Part shown: positions 38,601 to 50,032 of the stretch, piece by piece | Layout: each line of letters begins with the position of its first letter | Position numbering within the stretch: the first letter of the stretch is position 1 | From: Pycnococcus provasolii | Lineage: Eukaryota; Chlorophyta; Pseudoscourfieldiophyceae; Pseudoscourfieldiales | NCBI GenBank assembly: GCA_049487715.1 | Contig: CP150588.1 | Location: forward strand, 186,001 to 250,000 | Direction of reading: 5' to 3' | Length of the DNA stretch: 64,000 nucleotides | Program-made: the position numbers and the translations under genes | Notes under the pieces: generated by a model | Database searches by the model: none | What the model was told of the DNA's origin: nothing | Seen by the model: the letters and a program-made list of their open reading frames with translations, nothing else

Positions 38601-41600
38601 ATGTTGATGTCAGAGTCAGAGTCAGAGTCAGAATGGCAGAATCGAAGCACGAGAAGGCATGGCACTTTGGTACAGCATGAGGCTACTACCTTAAGTACCT
38701 TTGATAGCAAAAGCAGGGGTGGTGGTGGTGGTGATGATGAGCCGCGCTCGACGACGGTGGTGGTAATGCCAACAGTCAAGCTAGATGATGATGGCAAGAC
38801 TCAGGCGCAGGAACAGTCGTCCGAGTCGCCCGTGTACCGCGCAGTCGCTATAGCTTGGCTTGCACAGTTTGTTAAGGCGCACACCGGAACGACGCAAAGC
38901 TGGGACGTCGTCAAGGAGTTTATGAGTGAGGAGGATGGTGGTGGTACGGATGCGGTCTTAACGGTGACATCTAATAATCTAGAGACGCACCGCGACAAGC
39001 GACGCGCGGCTGAGAAAACAAAAAATGGCAAGCCGGTTCCGGTGCAGTACCGCGACATTCCGTTCGAACAGATGTACACGACGGACATCGTCGAGTGCTT
39101 CGTGCGTTCGCTGGCACGCAAAGAGCACATGAGCTACGCGCAAGCGAAGAACCTTCCTGTTGGCGCGCCGACGTACTTTGTCTCGCACGCGTGGGGAAGC
39201 ACTTTCGTCGAGCTCGTGAAGAGCGTGACTGGGGCACTTGCAGGCGCTGCTCAAGCAGATACGTACGTGTGGCTGGACATTTTCGCCATCAACCAGGACG
39301 ATACGGGCGGAGTATTCTCGGCGATGGCTGAGCTAGACGATGGCAAGACGCTCGCAAGCACCGTGGAAACGTCGCGCGCGACGCTCGTCGTGCTGGATAA
39401 GGAGCGCGTCATCCCGCTGACGAGGTTGTGGTGCCTGTACGAGATCGGGTCGACACCACCGCAGAAGCTGCAACTCGTCACGCACGGGTTCTCAGAAAAG
39501 GACGTGTCGCATCACATTCGCAACATCGACGCGGAGACGGCGCTGTGCTTTTCGCCCGCGGACGAGGAGATGATTCACGGCGAAATCACGGGCAAGTTTG
39601 GGTTTGCGAGCATGAAGCACTTCACGGAGGAGCTCAAGCTGCGATTCATGCTCCGTCCGATGAGCTACGAGTCTGATTTGATGGCGTTGCGAGAGCGTGG
39701 ACAGAGCAACAACTACCAGTTGGAGGAGCTGCGTGAGCATGTGACGTCGACCGGTGGACGTCTTGCATGCGTTGTTGGCGGACCAGGCGAGGGCAAGTCG
39801 AGTGTGGCTGCGGCAGCCCTCGACATGGTTCACGCGTCACACTTCTGCAAACGTGCTGATATCAGGCGCCAGGACGTGCTTGAGATGGTGAGGTCGCTTG
39901 GCTTTCAGCTTGGTCAACGCTTTGACGTTGTTCGCGAATGCCTGATTGATCTGGAGGAAGAGACTGCGGCAAAGGCGCTCGTTGACCCGGATGTCGCGGT
40001 GAACGCGTTTTTGGTGGATCCGCTGAAAAAGCTTTCTAAAATTCAAAAGCATGCGGTGATTTTGCTGGATGCGCTCGACGAGGCGGACGATGACCGGCAC
40101 ATCTCCAATGCTGCAGTCGGGTTGCTTCGGCATCTCGCTCGTGATGTGCGCTCGAGTGTTTCTGTGCTTGTGACGACGCGCCCAGATGCGGATGGTGAGT
40201 ATCCTCGTCGACGTGTGCTGGAGCACGATTGGGAGGGTGGCATGTGCGTGATGGAGCCTGCACATGTTCTTGGGCAGGCCCCGGTGGAAGTGGAAAAGGA
40301 GGAGAGTCGCCTTCCAGGACCCTGGGAAGAGGCGATGCGCAACATGCAGAGCATAAAGGTGTACCAGATTGTTGCTCGCGAGTTTGTCAAGCGGCATGGA
40401 ACGAGCTCGAAGCCACCACCTGCGGATATTGATGCCGCGTATAAGCTTTGGTTTGATCGCGCAGCGAAGGATGACGAGGATGTTCGTCGGCTGATTGACA
40501 TTGTGCTCGCTTCGCGTGAACCTCTCTCGTCGGTGCATATTGATAGATTGCGTTTGCGAGAGACGTGCGAGCACCTACCTGGTTGGGGACTGCTGTTCGA
40601 GGAGCGCGATCACCTGCTGCAGACGTTGCACTTGTCGTTGCGTGAATTTTTAGGAGACACGAAGCGATCAGGTGAGCACGCAGCAGACGTGTTTCGTGGA
40701 CATCGTGAGCTGGCGCGATCGTGCCTGGACGTTCTGAAACGTGGCGACGACGAGAAGGGGCCGGCTGTGGCGTATTCCTTGCGACATGCACACGTGCACT
40801 TGACCGAGGCACTTGAGAGAATGCAGCATGGTGGCGATGAGACGTTGACGATAGATGTGATGAAGGAGTGGCATGCTGCGTTTTTGGTGGAACGTGAAAA
40901 GGAGGCGTTGATGGTTCCTGAGGTATACAAGGCGTCAAGTTGGTGTGCGACAAAGTTTGCGGGTCTATGGTTGAAGCGTCAGATGGATGCAGGTCGAAGA
41001 GGCGTGCTCGTGGTGGAATTGCTGCGCCTCGAGAAGGTGCTATTGGAAGCGAAGGAGAAGTTGGTAGATGATGCTACTGGGTTGGTGACGACCGTCGAGT
41101 CGCTGCATGCCTTTGTTCGCGTACTTCGGTGGGGAGTTGGGACGTATTCGCAGGTTCAAGTGATTGCGGCGAATGTGCCGTGTACCAGTGCATGGTATCA
41201 GAGTCCAGGACAGAGAGTGCTGTCATCTTGTACGCCGAGCCTTTGCATACCAGCTCGTGTGGATATTGACGCTACGATTCTGAACAATATGAAAGGTCAT
41301 TCTTCTCTGGTGAAATTCGCATCGTATTCCGTGGATGGTACGCGCATCGTCTCCGCGAGCTGGGACAAGACCGTTCGCGTCTGGGACGCGACGACCGGCG
41401 CGTGTCTATCTGTGCTGGAAGGCCATACTGGTGAGGTGACTTCCGCATCGTATTCCGCGGATGGTACGCGCATCGTCTCCGCGAGCATGGACAAGACCGT
41501 TCGCGTCTGGGACGCGACGACCGGCGCGTGTCTATCTGTGCTGGAAGGCCATTCTCGTGATGTGACTTCCGCATCGTATTCCGCGGATGGGACGCGCATC

Positions 41601-43035
41601 GTCTCCGCGAGCGAGGACAAGACTGTTCGCGTCTGGGACGCGACGACCGGCGCGTGTCTATCTGTGCTAGAAGGCCATTCTGGTTAGGTGAGACTTCCGC
41701 CTCGTATTCCGCGGATGATACGCGCATCGTCTCCGCGAGCGACGACTCGACCGTTCGCGTCTGGGACGCGACGACCGGCGCGTGCATATCTGTGCTGGAA
41801 GGCCATTCTGATGATGTGAATTCCGCATCGTATTCCGCGGATGGTACGCGCATCGTCTCCGCGAGTCACGACAACACCGTTCGCGTGTGGGACGCGACGA
41901 CCGGTGCGTGCATATCTGTGCTGGAAGGCCATTCTAGTGGGGTGACTTCCGCCTCGTATTCCGCGGATGGGACGCGCATCGTCTCCGCGAGCTACGACAA
42001 TACCGTTCGCGTCTGGGACGCGACGACCGGCGCGTGTCTATCTGTGCTGGAAGGCCATTCTGATGTGGTGTCATCCGCCTCGTATTCCGCGGATGGTACG
42101 CGCATCGTCTCCGCGAGCGACGACAAGACCGTTCGCGTCTGGGACGCGACGACGGGCGCGTGTGTATCTGTGCTGGAAGGCCATTCTGATTATGTGTTAT
42201 CCGCCTCGTATTCCGCGGATGATACGCGCATCGTCTCCGCGAGCCACGACAAGACCGTTCGCGTCTGGGACGCGACGACCGGCGCGTGCATATCTGTGCT
42301 GGAAGGCCATTCTGATGCGGTGACTTCCGCATCGTATAGCGCGGATGGTACGCGCATCGTCTCCGCGAGTCGGGACAATACCGTTCGCGTCTGGGATGCG
42401 ACGACCGGCGCGAGTTTATCTGTGCTGAAAGGCCATTCTCGTGATGTGACTTCCGCCTCGTATTCCGCGGATGGGACGCGCATCGTCTCCGCGAGTAGGG
42501 ACAAGACCGTTCGCGTCTGGGACGCGACGACCGGCGCGTGTCTATCTGTGCTGAAAGGCCGTTCTAGTGTGGTGAGATCCGCCTCGTATTCGGCGGATGG
42601 TACGCGCATCGTCTCCGCGAGCTACGACAAGACCGTTCGCGTCTGGGACGCGACGACGGGTGCGTGTCTATCTGTGCTGGAAGGCCATTCTGGTGCGGTG
42701 ACTTCCGCCTCGTATTCCGCGGATGGTACGCGCATCGTCTCCGCGAGTGACGACAATACCGTTCGCGTGTGGGACGCGACGACCGGCGCGTGTCTATCTG
42801 TGCTGGAAGGCCATTCTGGTGGTGTGCTTTCCGCCTCGTATTCCGCGGATGGTACGCGCATCGTCTCCGCGAGCTGCGGACAAGACCGTTCGCGTCTGGG
42901 ACGCGACGACGGGCGCGTGTCTATCTGTGCTGGAAGGCCATTCTGGTTATGGTGCTATCCGCCTCGTATTCTCCGGATGGTACGCGCATCGTCTCCGCGA
43001 GCGACGACAAGACCGTTCGCGTCTGGGATGTATGA
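38601..43035 (+). CDS. NLR-like STAND NTPase with 14 WD40 repeats; frame breaks in the array
   Basis: From ATG 38601. About residues 150-300: a TIR-like/FVSHAW domain (PTYFVSHAWGSTFVELV, YVWLDIFAINQDD). About 375-560: NACHT-type NTPase with Walker A GGPGEGKSS (K399) and Walker B HAVILLDALDEADDD. About 560-890: helical winged region. From about 900: fourteen 42-residue WD40 units, each HSxxVxSASYSADGTRIVSA then SxDKTVRVWDATTGACLSVLEG. The frame is interrupted at 41685 (TAG plus two extra bases), about 42878 (+1) and about 42951 (+1), yet the WD40 reading resumes each time and ends with a stop after RVWDV at 43035. Such proteins oligomerise on ligand binding in fungal and animal immunity. Whether this copy is functional is open. 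Confidence 0.8.
41296..43035. repeat. 126-bp WD40-coding tandem repeat
   Basis: Fourteen head-to-tail 126-bp units with near-identical DNA, differing mostly at codons for HS-x-x-V-x and SAS-x-D. Concerted evolution with change confined to a few codons. Confidence 0.9.
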
Positions 43036-43212
43036 AGCACGATGTAATCCAGGGATTGACGTGTTGTTCACTTGTTCGCTTGGAAACTTGTTTTGTTATG
43101 AACGAAAAAGCGCTCGAATAAGAAAGAAAGATGTTATTGGTAAAAAAAATGAAGAAGAACAAGAAGAGAGTTTCCATCCCCTAGTCTATGATGTGTGTGG
43201 GACATGATTTTC

Positions 43213-45048
43213 TCACGCGTACGCGTTGAGTCCCTTGATCGCCATCACGCGCGCGAGCACCTCGTACACGGCATACACGCACGCAATCTGCGGGTACACC
43301 TTCAGATACGATGCACCCGCGCCCGAGAAGAGCGCCTTCGCGCCCTCCTTGCGCACAATCTGCTGCAGGCAGTCCACCGTGTTTTTGTACAAGATCGGAT
43401 TGTCACCGCAGCCCTGAATGCGCATGCGCGTCATGCAAATCTCGAGCGGCATCGTCAGCGTCATGCAAACGCACGCGCTCATGCCACCCAGCAGACCCTT
43501 CTCGGACGGCGACGGCTTGCGCCCAGTCGCGTTGCGGAACATATCAGAGAATGTGTCGTACAGAAAGAAACCAATAGCATTGCCAACCAAGTCCGAGCCG
43601 AGCGTCGGTCCGAGGCCCTTGTAGAAGCCGCGCCAGCCGAACGTCTTGTTGACGTACTTGAACGCATCAACAACTCCCGCGCCTGGCTTGAGACCAGAGC
43701 CTGGTACGCTCATCTGCGTGCGCACGGTGTCGAGCGGAGCGCAAATCGCCGTGGCGACGACACCCGCCAATCCACCTGCGAGCAGGCGCTCGGGCACGCT
43801 GAGATCCGCGGTCATGTGCTTCTCCTGGCGGCGCAGAACGAAAAAGTCCTTGGTGTTTTCGAAAATAGCAAACTGCAGCGCGGTGGACGGCACCACCTTC
43901 ATGCACGCGACACCGCAGCCTCGGAACAGCCCGGCTGGACCCTCCGTATTCACGATGCTCACAAGCGCGCCGCCGATGGACGTGGTTCCCGCCGGTCGGC
44001 TCTGGATGATGAGGCGCGCGCGCTCGAGCGGTGCGGATATGATGCGGCTGCACATTCCAGCGAAACCACCGCACACCAGGCTCTTGAACGGCTGTGATCG
44101 CGGCGCGCTGCACACCTTGTCGCTGGAGATGGACAGCCAGTTCCACGTGGCGTTGGAGCGCAGCTGAGCGCGCGGGAGCAGGCAAAGGTAGTCGCGGAAT
44201 TCCTCGTACGTCACCTCGCCGTCGTTGTTTCGGTCAAGAATTTCAATCATGTGACGAGCATCCGCCTCGTTAGCTGGCAGGCCAATATTTTTCACCGCCT
44301 TGAGCGCCTCCTTGAGCGTGAGCGTTCCGTCCGCGTCGACGTCGATTTTGTTGAACGCCGCGCTCATGAGTTTCTCGCGTTTGTGAACATACTTTTTGAA
44401 CTCTCCGAAGTTGATCTTGCCATCCTTGTCGTCGTCAGCCTCTTCGAAGAGTTCGGCGACGTACTCGTCGGACGACGGCAGGCGAAGGCGCGCGCACGCC
44501 TTTTGCACCTCCTCAAAGTCGAGCGTTCCGTCGCCGTTGGCGTCGAAGTGCTCAAACTGCGTTTTGATTTCGCTCGCGGGCGTGATTCCGCTCGCGCGTC
44601 CCTTTTTCTTCATGGTTGTGGTGACCGCGAGGTCGCCAGCGATTGGGTTGTTGGCTGCGACGGACGACGTGATTGACGCGAAGAAGAGAGGTGCGTTTCC
44701 TTGTGCTGTTGGTGTGTGCGCGTGCACGACCGCTCGTGCCGCCTTCTGGCTCGTTTTCGCGAATCGTCGCATCCTGTGCACGATCGTCTGCGCGACGTTT
44801 TCGCACGTCGTTCCCCAGAGCTGGTGCACGTTTGCGTGCTGTTGCGCGATCGACGCGAGCGGCGGCGGCGGCACGTTCGTGTTGATGACCGCGGCATGTT
44901 TGCGCGACCCTCCGAACGAAATCACCCCGCTCACATGAGCAGAAGAAGGTGGAGTTGCGATCCTCCCCATCATGACGTGAGAATCGTCCGAGAGACCATG
45001 ATGACAAAAAACACCATCATTATTGTTAACACGCCGTGAGAGACGCAT
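43213..45048 (-). CDS. Ca-dependent mitochondrial carrier (SCaMC / ATP-Mg/Pi type)
   Basis: A 611-residue protein from ATG 45048 (ATG 44973 is an alternative). The N-terminal half has four EF-hands, with loops DANGDGTLDFEE, DDDKDGKINFGE, DVDADGTLTLKE and DRNNDGEVTYEE. The C-terminal half has three mitochondrial-carrier repeats with signatures PLERARLI, PLDTVRTQM and PLEICMTRM, and six membrane helices. This is the layout of SCaMC/APC carriers that exchange ATP-Mg for phosphate across the inner mitochondrial membrane, activated by Ca outside the matrix. The long N-terminal extension (about 125 residues) is unusual. Substrate is inferred from family. Confidence 0.92.
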   Translation of the reverse strand: MRLSRRVNNNDGVFCHHGLSDDSHVMMGRIATPPSSAHVSGVISFGGSRKHAAVINTNVPPPPLASIAQQHANVHQLWGTTCENVAQTIVHRMRRFAKTSQKAARAVVHAHTPTAQGNAPLFFASITSSVAANNPIAGDLAVTTTMKKKGRASGITPASEIKTQFEHFDANGDGTLDFEEVQKACARLRLPSSDEYVAELFEEADDDKDGKINFGEFKKYVHKREKLMSAAFNKIDVDADGTLTLKEALKAVKNIGLPANEADARHMIEILDRNNDGEVTYEEFRDYLCLLPRAQLRSNATWNWLSISSDKVCSAPRSQPFKSLVCGGFAGMCSRIISAPLERARLIIQSRPAGTTSIGGALVSIVNTEGPAGLFRGCGVACMKVVPSTALQFAIFENTKDFFVLRRQEKHMTADLSVPERLLAGGLAGVVATAICAPLDTVRTQMSVPGSGLKPGAGVVDAFKYVNKTFGWRGFYKGLGPTLGSDLVGNAIGFFLYDTFSDMFRNATGRKPSPSEKGLLGGMSACVCMTLTMPLEICMTRMRIQGCGDNPILYKNTVDCLQQIVRKEGAKALFSGAGASYLKVYPQIACVYAVYEVLARVMAIKGLNAYA

Positions 45049-45324
45049 ACTAACTAATCTCTGTAAATAAATAAATAAATATCTAGAGAGAGAGACACAC
45101 ACACTTGATAAGTAAAAAAAAACGTTCACAACAAGGGAACGATCACAATAGCAAGGGCACTACTCACCAAAGGCACGAGGGGAGGCGTGCACCCCAACCC
45201 ACACTTTATGAAGACTTCGAAGTAGTTAGACTAACTTGTGTTGTGTTGTTGTTGTAGTGTTGTTGTGTGCTGGAGTGGAAGCTTTGAAGGAAGCACGCAT
45301 AGTCTAGAGAGGGACAACTTGTTC

Positions 45325-46365
45325 CCACCACCAAATATATCACAATCACATCAAGCCCTCGACTTAATTGTACCGACCAAACCACTGATTTTTCTCCGAC
45401 CAGATTTCACCCTTGATTTTCTATTGTATTTTCACATCACACCCTCGACCTAAGTTCACCGACCAGACTGAGTTTCCTCGACTTAATTGTACCGCCCAAA
45501 ACTGAATTTCTCCGACTTAATTGCATCCAACCCTCGACTTAATTGTACCGACCCAACTGAGTTTCTCCGACCTAATTGCATCACACCCTCGACCTAATTG
45601 TACCGACCAAAACTGAGTTTCTCCGACCTAATTGCATCACACCCTCGACCTAATTGTACCGACCAAAACTGAATTTCCTCGGCCAAATTGCATCACACCC
45701 TCGACCTAATTGTACCGACCAAAACTGAATTTCTCCGATGTAATTGCATCACACCCTCGACCTAATTGTACCGACCAAAACTGAATTTCTCCGATGTAAT
45801 TGCATCACACCCTCGACCTAATTGTACCGACCAAAACTGAATTTCTCCGATGTAATTGCATCACACCCTCGACCTAATTGTACCGACCAAAACTGAATTT
45901 CCTCGACCAAATTTCTTCGACCCAATTGAAATTGCACCGACCACATTGAAATTTCAAAGCCTGTACAGTAGTAATATTTTTCACATCACACCCTCGACCT
46001 AATTGCACCGACCAAAACTGAATTTCTCCCACCAAATTGCATCACACCCTCGACTTAATTGTACCGACCAAATTGAATTTTCTCGACCAAAGTTCACCGA
46101 CCACATTGTAATTTCTCCGATGTAATTTCTCCGACCACATTGAAATTGCACCGACAAAAACTGATTTTCTCCGACCAAAGTTCACCGACCAGACTGATCT
46201 TCCTCGACTTAATTGCACCGCCTGTATTTTTCACATCAAACCCTCGACCTAATTTCACCGACCAAAACTGATTGTTCTCCGACGTAATTGAAATGGCACC
46301 GCCTTGATTTTCTGCTGTACATACTGTATTTCACATCAAATGCTATCAAACCCTCGACATACAGT
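45325..46365. repeat. 56-bp minisatellite array
   Basis: About 18 tandem units, the best of exactly 56 bp (CCTCGA at 45755 and 45811), built of CCTCGACCTAATTGTACCGA, CCAAAACTGAATTTCTCCGA and TGTAATTGCATCACAC. Units decay towards 46000-46365 with shuffled sub-blocks. There is no gene inside. It fills most of the space between the carrier and the next gene. Confidence 0.9.
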
Positions 46366-47013
46366 AATTTCACCGACCCGTGATTTTCTCCTCCTTCGAA
46401 GAAATCTTCGTCTGTGGGAATCCTTTCGCCTAGGGTACCTTTATGTACCGTCCACGGTCAAGGGCTGTCCGTCAAGGGAAAACAACTCGAGGGGAGAGCT
46501 GTTTGTTGTTGTTGTGTCTGTCAAGCTTGGCTCGCCTCTCCCCTGGGGACGTTCTTCTTGAGGACGATTATCGTGGGGAAGGACGGACTTGGTTCCGTGA
46601 TGCTCTCTCTTCGTCTTCGTTGCCTCTCTCCAGTCCTCCTCGTCAGGACTCGCCTTCTTGAACGATCCTCCTAGAACGTAGTCTAAGAAGGTATGTGCTG
46701 TAAGTACCTTTACCAACAGTAGATTTCGAACGGGGACGAACTCTGCTCCAGGGACGTGACACCACATGATGCGCCAACCCTACCAGGCACTAAGGGTATC
46801 GCAGGCTGTCGGCCCGTTGTCTTTCAGTCAGTTAGACGCAGACGCGACTCCGACCCCCTATGCTCCACGGTGACATGTTCTACATAGTGAGTCTATTCAC
46901 GCGAACGACAACATGGGCATGGGATAAGTAAGGGAGAAAGAGAAGAAGCAGTTGACGTTCAACGTAGTAAAGCACATTTTTTTTAAAGTAGAGAATACAT
47001 GCACATCATAGTA
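46366..47013. other. Stretch without recognised gene
   Basis: Short overlapping frames only. The last about 50 bp (46975-47013) are AT-rich and probably belong to the 3' end of the following minus-strand gene. Confidence 0.4.
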
Positions 47014-48098
47014 CTAATCAATCATACAACAACCTCCTGCAAGTCCGCGCCCCAGTCGTACGCCGATGTGACTGTGTCCAAAGCTGACGAGCGCACGCGC
47101 GCGTGCGTCTTCAGCGCATGCATGCAAGCGTCCAAGTGAGGCTCGGCGGGAGGAACACGGCGCGACGACGACGTGCACCGCGTCTGTACCCAGCTGCGCG
47201 ATGAACGAGTGAATGGCGTCGACGAATGATTCGCCGCTTGTCAGCTCGTCCGGCCCAACCGTCACGTCAGGATTCATGTACGCATCAACAGCGCCAAGAA
47301 GAAGCGTTTGGGGAGGCTTGCCGCACATCGCGCGGAGACGGCACCAGCGGGCGGTGACGCGAGTTTGCCAGATCGACGCATCGGCAGATGCACGCGCGCT
47401 AAGAACGACGAGCGCCGTAGTGCCATCACTTGCGGGATCCTGAACTTCGTCCGGTCCTACGCCGTCAACGATAGGCTTGTGCGAAGCGAGCACGCCGCGT
47501 GCTTGCAGGAAGTCTGCCCATGCGCCAAACGGTTTCGTTCTGAGCGCGTTCAAGCTTCTGCGTTCGTGCCTTAGTCTCGCCGCAAGGACGTCGCCAGTCC
47601 ACCGAGGCACAAGGCCGTCGCTCGTCACTCGCAGCGTGACGCCAGCGGCACCCTGGAACGCAACGCCGAAGAGGTGCGCCGCCCTTGGCCTGTGGAACGC
47701 CGAGACGACCACCTCAAGCACGGTCTCTTCGTCTCGGTCGTCCATGTTCGCAATGGTCTCCGCGGCCATGATCGCCTCGTCGACGGTATGCATTGCGGGC
47801 AGTGCGTGCTTGATATCGTTTTCGTCGACGCCGAGCTGCACGAGTCTTCTTTTCGTGATTTCGTGTTGCGGCGTATCGTTCGGGTTGAATGAGTCGAGCG
47901 AAGCTGTAACGCACGATCCTGACGTGACAACACGAACCACCTGCAAGTTGGCGTGTGAATCTGAATCTGAATCTGAACTTGACGACCGTATTTGCAGGTA
48001 TCTCTGCGCGACACGCGTCAAAGCCGCTCGTTCATTTCCGCGTCGAGGAGTCCCGCGGCATTGTTCGTGGACGCGAGAGGAAGGAGCACGTACCTCAT
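47014..48098 (-). CDS. DUF218/YdcF-like protein with 5-base first coding exon
   Basis: The long frame (to 48021) has no upstream ATG. Splicing ATGAG (48094-48098) over a 116-bp intron (47978-48093, GTACGT...GTCAAG) to 47977 restores MSSDSDSDSHANLQVVRVV in frame, giving 322 residues. The body matches the DUF218 (SanA/ElyC/YdcF) fold: VVRVVTSGS, a segment AMHTVDEAIMAAETIANM, then EVVVSAFHRPRAAHLFGVAF, which is the family's SxFHxxRA motif. DUF218 proteins bind nucleotide-type cofactors and act in envelope metabolism in bacteria; the role here is unknown. TATATAAT lies just upstream of the ATG. Confidence 0.65.
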
Positions 48099-48242
48099 AA
48101 GATTATATAACTATGGAGCCAGACGCATTCAAGATGGGCCCATTGTCGGCGAGATTAACGGGTGGACTGGAGTGTGTGCCAAACTCACTCCCTCCCCCAA
48201 GGAAACCGCCGAATATTCGTATTATTTATTATACCACTTCTC

Positions 48243-48405
48243 ACAACCTGATGATTAGTCCAGTACCAGCTTGCAATGACCATCTCCCACAACCTGATGA
48301 TTAGTCCAGTACCAGCTTGCAATGACCATCTCTCACAACCTGACGATTAGGCCAGTACCAGCTTGCAATGACCATCTCCCACAACCTGATGATTAGGCCA
48401 GCTGT
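48243..48405. repeat. 46-bp minisatellite, four copies
   Basis: ACAACCTGATGATTAGTCCA starts at 48243, 48289, 48335 and 48381 (46-bp period), continuing CAGTACCAGCTTGCAATGAC. It lies just upstream of the DUF218 gene. Confidence 0.9.
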
Positions 48406-48706
48406 GGCAATGCTGTACCACCCCTTAAGGCGCACAATTCAGTCGCGGCCGAGGTCCCATGTGGTTATATAGAGCGCGTTTCGTGACCTCGAGACTGCAT
48501 GTAGTGGTACGCAGGCTCTGACAACACGTGTGTGTGTATGCGTGTGTGTGTGTGTGCCAATATGCGCGCCAATAGTCTATGCACCTCTTGTTTATCTACC
48601 AAAACGAGTAAGCAGGTGTGAATGCTAAAAATAGTAATTTAATGGTACAAGTTGTTCGACAAGTGGCGCGCGCGCGTGTACAGTCCTCTTAGCGACTCGT
48701 GCGAAC

Positions 48707-49387
48707 TCACGCTCGCCTGAAGAAGCGCGACGCGGGTAACGCAGACGTGAGCATAGCGACGTCGACGCTCTCCTTGTCAGATGCTTGAGACGCGACGACG
48801 ATGGAAGCAGGTAATGCTGGCTGCGACGCACACGCAGCAGATGCCGGAGAGGCGTCTGCGCCCACCGCGCGTCTCCACGCCTCCGAGTAGCTTAGCGCAT
48901 CCTCCGGCGCCGCGGGCGCTGCATTCGCCGGCACTTCTCGCGCAGCACCCTGCTCCTGCTGCTGCCGCTGAAGCATCTCCTCCTGCTCTCGCATATGCAC
49001 GCAGTCACGCTCAACCGCCTTCACGAACAACGTGTACATGCCGTCCACGCTGCTTCTGTCGCCGTCCTTGCTCATCGTCAGCGGCGTTACGGGGGTGTAC
49101 GCCAACGACGACGACTCCAGAGAAGACAACGTGCCCTCACCTTGCAACGCACCAGTGCTGCGCAGGCTTAACGTCTGCAGTCGTTTGCTTCCGTCGTGAG
49201 TGTCGTACTCACCCTCTGTGTCGATCTCCGTCCGTATTGTTGTCATTGCCGTCATGCTCAGGTTGTGATTCGCCGTTTGCAGGTTGCTCGGATGTGCTGC
49301 AAGCACTTCCCTCTGAAACTTCGAGGTTTCTAAGGTCTGGTCACTTCGAAGCGACGCCGCCGGCGGTTCGCTCGGTATGCGCTGCAT
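48707..49387 (-). CDS. Unrecognised protein, 226 residues
   Basis: The frame from ATG 49387 has coding-like composition. It is polar, Ser/Thr rich in the first half (LSSLESSSLAYTPVTPLTMS), then has a helical stretch (GMYTLFVKAVERDCVHMREQEEMLQRQQQEQ), then is Ala rich, ending ALPASRFFRRA. No membrane segment or known domain is seen. The helix could be a short coiled coil. The frame is open upstream to 49438 without another ATG, so an upstream exon is possible. Confidence 0.5.
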   Translation of the reverse strand: MQRIPSEPPAASLRSDQTLETSKFQREVLAAHPSNLQTANHNLSMTAMTTIRTEIDTEGEYDTHDGSKRLQTLSLRSTGALQGEGTLSSLESSSLAYTPVTPLTMSKDGDRSSVDGMYTLFVKAVERDCVHMREQEEMLQRQQQEQGAAREVPANAAPAAPEDALSYSEAWRRAVGADASPASAACASQPALPASIVVASQASDKESVDVAMLTSALPASRFFRRA

Positions 49388-49779
49388 ACTTCGTCGGAAC
49401 GAAAAGCGTAAGCGTTCCCGTTCGTTCGTTTCGATCACGCACGCGGCAGAGCAAGAGCACCTAACAAGAACCAGTGGGACCCTTACCTTAACTTAACTTA
49501 ACTTAACACAACCTGGGACCCAGCAAACAACACCAAAAGAAAACAGCAAGAATAGAATAACAACTGAAGGAGCCAGTGCAAAGCAAAGCGTGAAGCAAAG
49601 CAAAGCACAGCGAAGCACGCAAAGCACACCAAAGCACGCCGCCTTATCTAGTACCTCTTCTGAAATTCTGAAATCGAAATGAAACCAGTACGCACAGAGC
49701 CTGGCCTGGATGGAGGCCGTTAAGTTGACTGCGAGACGACCCAATAAGGTAATAAGGTAATAAGGGCAGGGACAATATA

Positions 49780-49835
49780 AGGTTAGGGTTTACGGGGAAT
49801 AAGATTAGGGTTAGGGTTAGGGTTAGGGTTAGGGT
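49780..49835. repeat. Interstitial telomeric repeat (TTAGGG)n
   Basis: GGTTAGGGTTTACGGGGAAT then five perfect TTAGGG units. Orientation is opposite to the two CCCTAA patches at 28 and 29 kb. The surrounding 49388-50032 holds no gene; TTAAC repeats lie at 49487-49507. Confidence 0.9.
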
Positions 49836-50032
49836 GACGCGTCCCTTTACCCGGTATATTTATATAGTACGGGTAGGGTACCCTGACTGACTACGTCATG
49901 ATTTACTGACAGCTAGCTCGTCAACGTTATGTAATTAAGTTACGTAAGCGCGACGTTCCGGAAGTGCACGCAACTACTCGAAAGAATATCTGAAGAAGAT
50001 ACTTTTTCTTTACTCAAGAGAAATATTTAGTT

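Noticed and set aside
45325-46365. CRISPR-like array
   Set aside because: Units are contiguous without unique spacers; it is a eukaryotic minisatellite.
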